Positions 46,014 through 57,425 of a DNA stretch of 64,000 bases are shown one piece after another. The stretch's first letter is position 1. Each line of letters begins with the position of its first letter. The notes under the pieces are model-generated. The model saw only the letters and a list, made by a program, of their open reading frames with translations. It was not told the origin of the DNA and made no database searches. Source of the DNA: Isoetes taiwanensis (Eukaryota > Streptophyta > Lycopodiopsida > Isoetales > Isoetaceae); NCBI GenBank assembly GCA_021234155.1, contig JAJEKV010000138.1:372001-436000 (forward strand), in the 5' to 3' direction. The position numbers were made by a program, and so were the translations under genes.

Positions 46014-48112
46014 AGTACCCACTGTACAAACAGATCAAATGGAAGGAGTTATCTTGTAAGATTGATGGACAGTGGAAATTAAAGACAATTAGGGAGGAGA
46101 AAAAGTCTAAATATGTGCATTTCACATATTTTTCCAAGACTATGGACAAAATTGATTTCTGTGGAACATTTAAGACTGTTCTATGTAGACACCTTGGTGA
46201 ATTAGGGAACGAAGTATGGGAAAACACGACCTTTGGATGGAGATATGTCACTAACCTGAAGGATTTATTCTACAAACCAAAAGTGGTGTTTGCTAATATT
46301 GAGCAGCCAAAATGCCCTTGTGCAAACCCTAATCTAAGTAAATTCATTGACCCATCAACTGGACATGTCCGCACTACTGATTTGAGAATCATACATAATA
46401 AGGCACTTCGAAAGTGGTTCTCTTTGGGACTGAACTACATTCCTGATTATCCATTTTCTCTACAGCAATTTAAATATGAGATGGCCCAGACCATTGAACA
46501 ATTCTTTAATGTTCATCGTTTTGACCTCGGTGGTGATGATAGCATCTCTGTTCAAGAGTGTAAAAAAGCTCTCAGAAAAGAAACTAAATGGTTGGCCAAG
46601 TATTTCATTGAAAAGAATTTGACCACGCACAAGAAATTCATGATCCATGATGATTTGGTCATCAAAAATATGGATTGGATTATTAACAATCTATATACTG
46701 CTGGGGTCGATAAGGCAGCAAATAATCCTTCTTTTATTTGCCCTTGGCACATTAGACAAGAGGCCACTAAGAGATTACAGAGTGAGGATTTCAGAAAATG
46801 TGAAATCAGTAAAGATGACCTCATAATCCAGATTCAGGATGACCTGCAGAACATGTTAGGAGATGGACACATCTCCTCTCTTGAACTTCCATACCTTCTT
46901 GGTATATTTAAAGCGCATAAGAACGAGTATAGATGGATCACAAATGCGCACGATAGCATGTTTTCAGTTACAGCATCTTTAGTTGCCACTGGGCTCAATC
47001 TAATCCTTGATACGTGGACAATCATTTGTCATGATAAATGTGCAGCAGCTAACCTATTTTTAAAGGACAAGATCAGAGCAGCATGGATCATCAATTCTGT
47101 CTATGATATTGCTTGTAATCTCCCGGCCAAAATTGATAATGTTTTTGTGGCGGATATAGCCAAATGTTATGAAAATATACCATTAGATGGCAATGAAGGC
47201 ATATGCAGTGTTATGGAAAATATTATTAATTTGACATGGAAGTACAAAAAACAGATGCATCAAGGGTATGAACTCTGGTATACAATATCAGAGAAATGGA
47301 ACATTAATATGGTCTGGAAGGATAAGGTACCTGACGGAAATAAGTGGCATAAAATGGACAGAGATCTTTTTGTTAATCTCAACAAATGGCTCTTATGTAA
47401 CTGCTACTTGTCAATGTACAATGGGATCTGGAAATAGATCAAAGGAATCCCTATGGGGTTTGCATCTAGCCCTGGATGGTGCAATCTATATCTAGCCTGG
47501 TTCGAGCTTAAATTTATCTTGGAACTCATTAGCAAAGGTAAATTACAGATAGCAGCCGCCTTCAGAAATACCTTTAGATATATTGATGATCTGGCTGGAA
47601 TTAATAATCCATATATCAGAATCTATCTCGGTCTACAAAAGGATGATCCAAATGAATCCTTTATATATAATCTGAAGCACCTAGCAATTAAAGATGAAAC
47701 CACCTATTGGGTCAGCAAAACAATAGGAAGAAAAATTGATTTTCTCAATATGACTATTGAGGTTCTTGCCCCTCACCTTGGTACTTATCTTACCTACAGA
47801 TACGACAAGAGAAATAAACTGCCATTTAAAGTTTCTAAATTTGTGCATGCCAGCAGTTGTCGTCCATATTTGATGGCTTGTAATATTATTATATCACAGA
47901 TCCAACCCTACCTTTATGTGCACAGTAGTCCAATTAGGGCTGCCTTTGATCTGGTGCAGTTAATGGAATACTTTGTCAGTCTAGGATTCCAGAAGAAAGA
48001 TGTTTGGCATAAAATCTCCAGGATACTACATATGGAAACTTTTCCTGGACTCAGGTTTGATATCAGTATGCTAGTGGCTGAACTGCACAAATACAAGTAC
48101 CATTTCATATAA
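46014..48112 (+). pseudogene. PLE-like reverse transcriptase, exon 3, with one TAG
   Basis: The frame is open from 46,014 to TAA at 48,110 apart from TAG at 47,435-47,437. Motifs in order: LPYLLGIFKAHKNEYRWITN (RT 1/2 region, like the PLE LPKIHK...RPI), FVADIAKCYENIPLD (motif A, Asp at 47,153), GIPMGFASSPGWCNLYL (motif B), FRYIDDLAG (motif C, Asp pair at 47,585-47,590), IGRKIDFLNMTIEV (motif D) and YRYDKRNKLPF (motif E/thumb). This set fits Penelope-like RTs better than LTR or LINE RTs. In the spliced frame the motif C tyrosine is about residue 1,168 of 1,344. After the thumb the protein ends at YKYHFI with no GIY-YIG endonuclease. The TAG lies between motifs A and B and is the only lesion seen. 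Single-copy rvt genes are the main alternative. Confidence 0.85.
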
Positions 48113-48125
48113 TTTTGATATAGTT

Positions 48126-48199
48126 GGCAGGAGGGTCCCTACATAGGGGCCCTCCAGCCCTTATGTTGCATGGGAACCCTCCTGCCTTCCGGCAGGAGG
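48126..48199 (+). promoter_or_regulatory. Bistable hairpin segment at the 3' end of the body
   Basis: GGCAGGAGGGTCCC (48,126-48,139) can pair with GGGAACCCTCCTGCC (48,172-48,186). That same CCTCCTGCC can instead pair with GGCAGGAGG at 48,191-48,199 across a TTCC loop. A small CCCTACATAGGG stem sits inside. A TA run and direct repeat 2 follow at once. It may be a 3' recognition structure for the RT or an RNA-processing signal; this is inference. Confidence 0.6.
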
Positions 48200-48221
48200 T
48201 AGGAATATATATATATATATA

Positions 48222-51200
48222 GGGCATCTGGTATGGCCTTTACTTAGATTTGGCAGTTCTTAAGCATAAGGCATTTACCCCTCCTTGGTTTGTTCAGCTG
48301 GAACTTGGAAGCATTGTCTTGTGAATGTGAAACTTGTGACAAGTGCACTTTGGTTTAAAATACCCTGAGTAGTTTATTTTAGACCTGACCCATGAATATT
48401 AGGTGGACATATGGTTCAGTTACTCATTCATGAGCACAAGTGTTTAATTTTGACTAAATTGTGATCATTAGCATTAAACTTCTGAAATGACATTGTTTGT
48501 GAAACATTGATAAATAATGGGCATCAGTTATGATACATTAAGCAAATGGGGTTATCATTATGTTGTCTTTATACTAAACAGGTTAAAATTGCACATGCAT
48601 AGGTTTTCTTATGATCTTGGTCTTAGCTAAACCCATATCATGCATCTACATTATATGGGAGCCACTCAAATCCCGCCCTATGGCTATCTTGGTTCTGGCA
48701 CTATGGCTATTATCTTAATTTCTCTTTATAGTAATTCCCCCTTATAATAATTCCCATTCCGCACGGAATTCATTATTTGTATAGTACAAGATCATATGCA
48801 GGGTAATACTAAATTATGAATGTTAATTTCACTCTAATATGGCTTTTATACTTTGGGACCAGTCTATTATAACTAGCCTTAACATTTATTTACGCTTATA
48901 TAGCTTTTATATTTTGAAGACCAATTTTTTGAGAAATAGCCTTAGTATCTAACTCTTCTCATACAACAGTTACCTTGGCATAAATGTGGCTTATAGTCTA
49001 ACAGTTCGAGTACATCCATTACATATGTTGCCATAGAAACCATGGGTAACACTTTGTAACATCTATTAGTCCTTTATTAACCTCGGAATTTGCCTATGTG
49101 GGTTTTTTTGTGCTATTTTCGTAAAATCAACCCTAACGAAGGGCTCCAGCAAATGGCGCAACCCTAAAAGCTTTGCAGTATGGATCGTCACTGCCCGATG
49201 GCTTGACGGATCCCTAACAAACCTGGACGGTGACTGGAGGCTTCGACGTGGTAGGTACTATGGCATGATTCAGCATCACTGGCAGCGCCAACTATTTTCT
49301 GAATATTGTACAGTGGATAGTTGTTACATAAATCTTCTTGTAAACATGATATGGCATCCCATAATCAGCAGGATTCGACTCCAAAACAGGATTAACTGAT
49401 AATTTTGTGTTTTGCAACCTATATAAAGGCTCGTAACATGGATTTTCGTCTTATTTGGGAACATGAGCAAAGCAGGAAGACCAGAGGGCGCCCAAAACAA
49501 AGGGCAGACCAGGCAAAAATTGATTGAAGTGCTTAGGAAGCATGGGATTGAACATCCTAGTGTTCAACCAACTAAGGCCCAGCTGCAGGAATTGTGCAGA
49601 ATTAATAACATTGATCCAGGGAGGGATAGAAATGACAGCAATATTAAGAAGTTCATGCCAAGCTTACAGGGCTGCAGCAATGCTCAGAAGGAAATTGAGA
49701 TATCTGGCAGGGTGGATCTACCTGGTAATATTGAGATGGTGCCACTCTCACCAACTGATGAGGACGAATCTGATAATGACAAGATGGAGGAAGAAATCCA
49801 GCCTAACCAGGTTCAGCATGCTTGAATTTATTTTCATAACTTCCACTAATATTTGTTGAATATCTATCTGTTGCATATTTATTTGTGGCATATTGCATGT
49901 GAATCTTGTGCTTTCTTGCTCTATGATTGGAATTCGTGTACTAGATAACTTGAATATTATGCCAGCTTATTTGAATTGTATATTACTTAGCTGCTATTCC
50001 CTGTTGCAGATCGATCCTTGTTGCAGATCTGATCCTTGTTTGATGACTTTGTTGATCCATAAGCACATGTTTCTTTTAGTATTTGGGACCTATTCTTTGT
50101 TGCTGATCTAATCCCTTTATGACCTTGTAAATCCATAAGCACAAGTTTCTAATCATACTGTTTCCCTTAATCTCCATGCAGGCTGAAAATCCATGCTGAA
50201 TGGTAGTCTAATGTCATATTTGTAGCAGCTTTGTCCATAATCCTGTTGCCGCCTAGATGATATAGGATATGGTAGATGATTTGATCCTTTGGCTACCTCA
50301 ACCTGATGTACATATTAATTATGTTGATTTAACCTATTTGGCTGCATGGCACAACTATCTGCTTCCGGTGACCTAATGTTTTTAGCACAGGTATTTTGTA
50401 TAGGAGATTGAAGCATCACCTGGTCATAGATAAAACATGAATTGCTTCTGGCCCGTCCTCTGCTACAGATCTGATCCCGGGTGGTTAAACTAGGAAGTTC
50501 AAAATCATTTGAATTTAATCTGTATTGAATTCTCAGGGCCTCCATGACTGCTGAATATCCATGCAAAATTATCTATTAATGTCATAGGAGCACCCAAGTC
50601 TGAGTACTAACCCTAACTTAATTGCCTGAAAAATAATAATTGTGGTTGATGATCGGATTCTTAGTGATTTTAATCTGTTAAGCCAATTAATTAGGCTGTT
50701 ACAATTAGGCTGTTACAATTTGGTATAGGGTAGGACAGATTCATTTGACACTGTGCCTCTGAGCATAGACTGGTAAATCAAAATAAAGCCTGCTGTAAAC
50801 TTAATTATCTGATTGTTTGGTAACATCTCTTATCTTATCTTATCTTGTTCCATTATGGGTAAGTATGGCATTTGGTAAACATGCCCTTAATTTCGATATG
50901 AGCAGAGCACAAATTTAAAAGGTTCCTTACTTGCTGAAATTAACCCTATTTTATAATTATGTTCTATAAATGATTTTAAATGTGTATGTATGGGTGAAGG
51001 GCTGAAAATGCCAAGGATGTTCTTTGCTTACCTGCTAGTCAATTTCACTATTACCCAGTAGGCTAATATGTGATCTGTTTGACTGCAGGTAACCGAACTT
51101 CCTTTTCCCATGTCTTTCATGGTTGAGTTTGGATGTTTACGAGCGGATAATATTATCTTTTACAGCTTTTGATATGACTTTGAATATTATAATGTTTTTA

Positions 51201-51692
51201 TGAACATGGTATGTTACTTGAAGTTCCTTTGTTCTATTGGAGGAATGCAATTAAGCAGGTTTCTATATCTGCTACCTTTTTGTTTCCCATTAAAGACATG
51301 CACTTCAGTAAAGTATTATATTACTGCATATCTTATGTTTCATTCTTGTGGATTTTTGTAAGACTCTTGCTCATTTAAGAAATATTAAAGTTTGTCTTCT
51401 GATTTGTTTGACCTGAAAATGCCTATTTAATATGTTTCTGTACCTCTGATCTCCTCTTGAATACGCTGATAAGTTTGAACTTTGCTTTTAGAGTGTCCTT
51501 TTATGCCTTGTAAAAATACTGGTTTTATGCTGTATGGTTTACAATTTATTGTTATTTCAAATGGTTTCCAAGGTTCCCCTTATGGTTTTTTCTGTACCAT
51601 AAGGGACTGATAAGTCCTATAGTTCTTGGGTTTCTCAAGGCTATATGGATGGCAGGTCATTTCAAAAGGTTGTGGCTCTGGCCAGTCTATAT
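48222..51692 (+). repeat. Direct repeat 2 of the PLE-like element
   Basis: 3,471 bp copy of repeat 1 in the same orientation. It contains the TATA box at 49,420, exon 1 at 49,463 and intron 1 up to GTCTATAT. It then continues into unrelated sequence (CAGGTAGTACCAGC) instead of the body. Confidence 0.95.
49463..49810 (+). CDS. Orphan exon 1 of the PLE-like gene in repeat 2
   Basis: Encodes the same 116 residues as 41,761-42,108. Its GTTCAG donor is intact, but the matching acceptor and exons 2-3 are not present downstream, since the repeat ends inside the intron. Transcription from here would give either the short unspliced 120-residue product or splicing into flanking DNA. Confidence 0.55.
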
Positions 51693-51905
51693 CAGGTAGT
51701 ACCAGCTTTTCCCACTTGGATGCAGGATTAATAATATTTAAGACTAGCCTGGAACATCATCATGCAACAAATATGGGTTATAATGAATTATTTTTAAGCT
51801 ACAAATTCCTAGTTACTATATTTTTGGCATTTATCAAGAATATAGATCCTGTAAAAGGAAGGTTGCTTGTAAAAGCATAATATATATATACATATATATA
51901 TACAA
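51693..51905. other. Right flank of the PLE-like element, resembling the left flank
   Basis: The stretch 51,844-51,900 (GATCCTGTAAAAGGAAGGTT, GCTTG, then a TA-rich run) resembles 40,455-40,519 (GATCCCAGTTAATGGAAGGT, TGCTTG, then a TA-rich run) just before repeat 1. It may be a long, diverged target duplication or the remains of another element end. Confidence 0.45.
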
Positions 51906-54860
51906 GTTCTTGTACTATCAATGGGATAAAATAAAGGGAAGATTACGAAAATTCTCCTATCATGTAGCTTCTTTCCTACTTCTTTTGGCACATGAAGTTT
52001 TTTAATCGATCCTACGGTGCATGTTCTAATGTGTGCATGTTTCAGTTTTCTAAGAATTTACGAAGATTTTCACTTTTTATGAGATTTCCTTATTCTAGAA
52101 TTTAAATGCTCTTAAATTTTACGAGATTCCATTAGATTCTCGTAGATTCTCTTATATTTTCTGAGATTTCCTTAGATTTTATCAAAATTCCTTTAGATTC
52201 CCTTAACTTCAATGAAGATACCTTTAGATTTTCTAAGATTACCTTACATTCGATTCTCTCAGATTTTACGAAGATTCCCTCCCTTACTATTCTAGTTGAT
52301 CAGTCAAAACTCATCAATTTGCTCCCACGACATTTTAGAACATCCAGCAAAAAGTTTACGTCTTATGAAGATTCCATTAGATTCCAACAAATAACTACTA
52401 TCATTAGGAACTTTTCAATATTTAGTATTCTTAGCAACTTCTATTTCTCGATCAAAGGCGAATCAAGAACTTAGATTCTCCAATATTTTATAAAAACTCA
52501 CTTATATTTTGTGGCATTCTATTAGAATGCCATAGATTTCAATAAGAAGTTACTATTTTTAAGAAATTTTCAACTTATTCATTTTGGTTAACGAGTCAAA
52601 GCTCATTCTTAAAGTTGGATTCGTTGTACATATATTTTTTTAGAAGTATCGACATATGGTTACGAAAGTTGGAGTATTGGTTGCATTAATTGCATTAGAT
52701 GTGTAATGTTATGTTGTGCACCATTATTACAAATAACATGAGATTAATAATTTATTTGTTGGGGTGTAAGTTATAAGATACAAAGTGTCAAGGTTGGACA
52801 ATTCTTAATTCTCGAAGGCACTAGTAGAGAAGAATGTTAAATGTTACGTAATACCCAAACATGTTATATGTTTTTATTTTGCAACGTTTTCTAGGATACA
52901 TGAAGTTCAAGTTATTTTCATTGATTTCTAATTAGAATAGGCGTCATAAGAAAGGTTGTATGTTCTCTCTTTTAAGGTCCCTAATTTTAAGGTTCTAGTC
53001 TTTGGCCCTAATTTTTGGTTCTTGATTTACATCCATGATGATTTTGCTGCAACTTTTGATAATCAATTCCGATAATTAGTCTAGGTAGGTATCCAAAGAT
53101 AGATTCTCTCCTTTCTTTATTGTCCACTATATGATATAAGTAGTAAGTTCCTTAGGACATGTCCCTAGACTTAGGTCCCCAAGAAGTTTCACAATATGAT
53201 GGTGACACCATCATTTTAAGTTTTCTAGTGCCCATGGTTATAGATGCTATGGCTTAGACACAAATGGCTTCACTGGCCATGTGTTAAAAAATGACTTGTT
53301 TGTATGGCTCGAAAGCCATGCCTTGGACACAATCATGTCTTGAGAGAGGAATTATATCTTTCATGACATTTTTGAGCCATCGATATTTGCATTCTACATT
53401 TTTACCCACCCAGTATTTGCATTCTCCATTTCTACCCACCCAATATTTCCTGGAGTACATGCAGCGATGGTGACTGTATTTTTAATCAATGTGAAGTTTG
53501 GAGACTTATGTCACCATGACAGCGACTGTATTTTTAGTCAATGTGAAGTTCGGAGACTTATGTTACCACAAAGACTTATGTTACTACATTAATACACACT
53601 TCTATTTTGATTGTGGTCCCAATACTAGATCCGAGTGGGTATTCAAGCATTAACTTGAACTTCACATGAATTACATTTTAATACCTTCACTTTAAGATAA
53701 CACACAAAATATGTTAGGCTCAAACACCGTATGGTGCCAAAGGGTGCAAACAAAAGTCAAATTGAAGCTAGAGATACAAACAATATTTGTGTCAAGAAAT
53801 ATGTTAGGCCCAAACCCCTATGGTCCCAAGGGGTATGAACAAAAGTCCATACAAAAGATTGAAGCATGAGATCGAAACAATACTTGGTAGAACAAACATG
53901 CAAAATAATCAAAACGGTTTGACATCACATTTTTCCAACCAAAGAGATTCTGGCCAGTAAAATTGTGGGTTGAGGCAGCAAGAACCCAAATATATGCTAG
54001 CAACATAGCAATCCCATTCGCAGATCACACAATCTAATCCACCGGCATTCGCATTGCTGAAAGTAGGTATTTTTCAGTTGACAACGAGATGTAGAAAAGA
54101 TTTTGCCAACCTTTACAGCCAAGCACTCAAAATTGTTTATCCCAAGCACTTTATATGTTTCACTGCTTCGACTTATAAACACAAACAAAAGATGCAAAAA
54201 TAACAATGGAAAAGGACAAAGATGAAGAGACTTGGACCTATTTCTACTCGTTCAGTTGATTGACCTAATCAAAACTGGCCATGCTTGATTCACCATAAAA
54301 CTGACCATGCAAAAGCAAAAGTTTCCTCAGCATTGGACAAAGTAATTGTGCTAAAAAAAAAGTTAATGACAACGATAAAGCCTCTTTTCCTCCCCTCTAT
54401 TCTACTCATTTAGTTGACTTGCTGCTTCTGCAACTATGGCACTTCAGCATTATGCAAAAGTTTCATTTAAGTAAAATGAAGCCCCAGATAAAGAACAACT
54501 TAAAGGCCATTGAGATCTCCCACATACTGCAAGGGCAGTGGAAATGTCTACCATCTTCCTTATTTGACGTAAATATGAGCCATTAACTACACTTTGATTT
54601 AAAGATTCTGACATTGACAACGCACATCATTGTGCAATACTCTTGCCTTTGTCATTGCATGCTGAGAAACATAACTTTTATCAAAAATATCACTTGAGAA
54701 ATGCACACCAACCCCTTTCAATATCATGTCACCGTAAAGTAACTAATAGATGCATACCATATCCAGAAGCATCTGTATCTTCTTTGCCAGTTGCAAAATG
54801 TAAACATTCTACAATCACCTTATACCGTCATTCAACTTCCAGATGTTGTGGATGATCTTG
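51906..54860. other. No gene recognised
   Basis: 52,060-52,270 is full of AGATT(C/T)C and TTAGATT words. 53,468-53,580 carries a ~55-bp imperfect tandem (CGACTGTATTTTTAGTCAAT). 53,705-53,845 carries two related copies of ATGTTAGGC.CAAAC with TATGGT.CCAA.GGGT. A phantom minus-strand frame near 54,000-54,200 has no known domain. Confidence 0.45.
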
Positions 54861-55242
54861 CCGACAACGAGCGGCGCCGCCGCCAGCACATAAATGCAGG
54901 AGATCCATTGCCAGCACCAACAGCATTCACCTGCATAATTCAAAAAAGAGGACTCTCTCTCATTCAAAAACCCAATTTGCCGGATCATTTCCAACCTTCA
55001 AAGTAGAACCTCTATCAAGCTTGAAGTCCGTTGTCACCTGTTAAAAATGAAATTTGATTACCTGCATCAGATATTTCTCAAATTTGTTCCACTTATTAGA
55101 TGGGCCTTCTAGTCTAAGCATTTTCAAATACCTCTGTGTTTCTGCTTTCCGTTGTTACAACGGCCTTAGGTTGAATGTAGGTCATTCTTCTGAAGTTTGC
55201 CATTTGTCTACATTTTAAATGATCCGTGTCGAATTCAGAACT
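54861..55242 (-). CDS. Three exon-like stretches of an unidentified gene
   Basis: Exon 55,242-55,132 (37 codons; TCTGCAG acceptor, GAG/GTATTTG donor) reads FRRMTYIQPKAVVTTESRN in its second half. A stretch from 55,037 (TTTTTAACAG acceptor) reads VTTDFKLDRGSTLKVGNDPA. A stretch from 54,930 (AATTATGCAG acceptor) reads VNAVGAGNGSPAFMCWRRRR. All three are in phase 0, which is unlikely for random sequence but not conclusive. The alternating polar/hydrophobic pattern of the middle piece would suit beta strands. I cannot name the family; it may be a relic. Confidence 0.35.
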
Positions 55243-56427
55243 CTGCAGACAAACATAAACACATCAATTCCAGCTACTGGCCTAACAAGAGCTAAATACA
55301 GTAAAAAAATCACGCATTATCCACCATAGTGACATAAATTATTATCATGGGAGGAGATTTAAAAGCATTCAACAAAAGCATATGAATTCATTTCGTTTCA
55401 AATGATTACTAGCAATACAACAGAGGGGACAAAAACATCCATTTAGTAGCATGCTATAAGGAGATTTATGATGAAGCAAAAGATGGAATCTAAAGCAATA
55501 AAACTGAGAACCTGCTGAAGAAAGAAATACCGAAATTGGTTGATAGAGTGGCGCAGAAGACGAAATGCACAGACAATCAATCGACAGAAATAATCCACGA
55601 ATGAAGAGATAAAAGCGTGGTTAATCCATGTGTGATTGCCACAGCAGCTCCCGAACTGCAGATTAAGCTGATAACAGCACAAAACTAAAGAATGGGCAGA
55701 AAACTGAGCAATCTGGCCATCGGAACTGGGCAAAGTAGAAGAGCAAATCGGTTGTTTTGACCCAACTTGCATGCTGTAAGAAGTAATCCCATGCCCTTGA
55801 AATAACCAAGCATATAATTTAAGATCGAGACAAAGGACCTACCCATTCAGAGGAATAACAAACTCGCACACAAAAATCATGCAAAAGATATCTACCGGAA
55901 TTGGCTACTGATGATCGAAACCTATTTTTATAGAACATTCAGCTGCATCGTGTCTATTGGAGCTTGTTCGATTATTTCATTGCCACGGCAAAAAGATCTC
56001 CTGCAAGTAAACATATTAGTGGAATGTTTTAAGCCAAAACCACAAGCACAGTGCATAACGGAATCGCATATTATCTGGAAGCCGCCATAGCCAGAGTTTT
56101 CACGGAATCTCATATTATCTGGAAGCTCATAGCCAGAGTTTTCATTTGCGTTAAAAAGTAGAAGTGCATACCTCCTAAAGGAACGTTTCTTCAACTCCCG
56201 TCGGAATCCAAAGAGAAGATAGAAGTCGCGCAGGATTCTGCCACATCCAACAGCCCCTGAAAAATTTGCCCAAATCAATCATATTCAACAATCCATTTCC
56301 ATCTTTTCGTGTCAGAGATTTAATTTCTTCCCTTGCTCCTGCACCAATCTGCCAAATGCAGCCTACCGACCGGACCATGGAAACAGAAATTTAATCTGCA
56401 AAATCTGGTTTTCCAGATCCAATTTAC
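55243..56427. other. No gene recognised
   Basis: Contains a ~40-bp tandem duplication (CATATTATCTGGAAGC.. CATAGCCAGAGTTTTC) at 56,067-56,145. The rest may be 3' sequence of the P450 relic on the minus strand, but no motif is readable. Confidence 0.4.
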
Positions 56428-56541
56428 CTTGACCTTCTCCTGATGAAATGACCCATTTACAATTCTTCGCCGAATCACCCATTCTTCGCCAGAACTTAGC
56501 AGCAGCCCCTTTCCGAATAAAAACTCCACCGCTTTTGTTAC
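56428..56541 (-). pseudogene. Cytochrome P450 exon (C-helix region)
   Basis: 38 codons read VTKAVEFLFGKGLLLSSGEE then WVIRRRIVNGSFHQEKVK. The W..RRRI.N..FH.EK motif is the heme-propionate-binding C-helix region typical of plant CYP72-clan P450s. A GTAAAT donor follows the Lys codon. The upstream F-rich anchor and the later I-helix (AGxxT), ExxR and heme-Cys motifs are not found nearby. Downstream frames break repeatedly, so this is a single exon or relic. The expected Pro in NPxFH is Gly. Confidence 0.65.
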
Positions 56542-56819
56542 TGCTCCAGATTAACGCATTCAAAATGGTAAGAAAGCGGGTAATAACCACAGCCAATTAG
56601 GTCACCGCCTAATAGCAGAGCAGAGGGAAAGCTATGAAATGCAACGTCCGGCAATGGCGGCAAGGCTGAAAGCACGGCCATATCAAAAGCTTCGATCTAC
56701 CGACAAAGGGAGGGAATTTTTTTTCTTTTTTTCCTTCCCACTGGGCTACCTACATTAATTATAATAATGTGCCAACATTAAATATAATGCTAACATTAAA
56801 TATAAATGCATTAACTTCA
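56542..56819. other. No gene recognised
   Basis: Short AT-rich sequence with a T-rich run near 56,717-56,733 and a small TAAATATAA duplication near 56,780-56,810. Confidence 0.4.
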
Positions 56820-57425
56820 ATGAGTTACTAATTGATGGCCGAGATGAAATCTTCAAATCCAAAGGTCCATATCAAAAGCCCCAAATAAGGGGGCACCTTC
56901 TTGCACCTTCCCTAAAAGAAATCAAGGGCCACGATTTCTCACGTGCCCGATCGACGGCCCAGGGATGGGGTGCATGCCCCATGCATGCCCCCCCATCAAA
57001 TCCAAGGGCCATTGTCGCGACACCTCAAAAAATCGACGGCCAGGAATAATCTCTACAAACTTTCACCCCCCCATAGGACCCATAATATAATTGTATATAT
57101 ATATAATAGATATATATCCTTATATATATTTATACAATTATATGGAGGTCTGGATCATGGTGTAGAGATTGATCTCGGCCGTCCATCTCTGAGATGGACG
57201 GCTCAGACGGTGCCACCTCGTAACACCCCAAGCATCCCCTTATTTGGGGCTTTTAATCTGGGCCCTTGAAATTGGGGCATTTTATCTAGACCGTCGATTA
57301 AAATTATTTGGGGCTTTTCATATGGGCCGTCGGATTAAAAGGGAAGGTCAAATCTTGGCCGTCAATTTTGGATAGGAAGTTGCAGGGAAGGTGATAGAAT
57401 TGGGGCTTTTAATCCAGATCATTAG
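56820..57425. repeat. Cluster of GGCCGTC/GACGGCC repeats and an AT microsatellite
   Basis: Words such as GGCCGTC, AAAGCCCCAAATAAG and its reverse complement recur many times. 57,158-57,239 is the reverse complement of 38,171-38,252, including the hairpin CCATCTCTGAGATGG. An AT-rich microsatellite spans about 57,090-57,140. Confidence 0.8.

Larger units (their letters stand above)
40520..51692 (+). mobile_element. Penelope-like retroelement with 3.47-kb direct repeats
   Basis: Order: direct repeat 1 (40,520-43,991), body (43,992-48,221), direct repeat 2 (48,222-51,692). Each repeat contains a TATA box, coding exon 1 and most of intron 1. The body contains the intron 1 acceptor, exons 2 and 3 (reverse transcriptase) and a hairpin-rich 3' segment. 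Repeat ends are GGGCATCTGG and GTCTATAT, not TG/CA. There is no protease, integrase, RNase H, tyrosine recombinase or tRNA primer site, which excludes LTR and DIRS elements. Penelope-like elements (PLEs) are known for partial tandem copies called pseudo-LTRs, for retained introns, and for endonuclease-deficient lineages (Athena, Coprina) reported from rotifers, fungi and a lycophyte. Read as a circular permutation, repeat 1 is a 5'-truncated upstream copy and 43,992-51,692 a full unit. Confidence 0.8.

Noticed and set aside
40520-51692. Long terminal repeats of an ordinary LTR retrotransposon
   Set aside because: Repeat ends are not TG/CA. There is no primer-binding site or polypurine tract, no integrase, protease or RNase H, and the RT motifs are of Penelope type.
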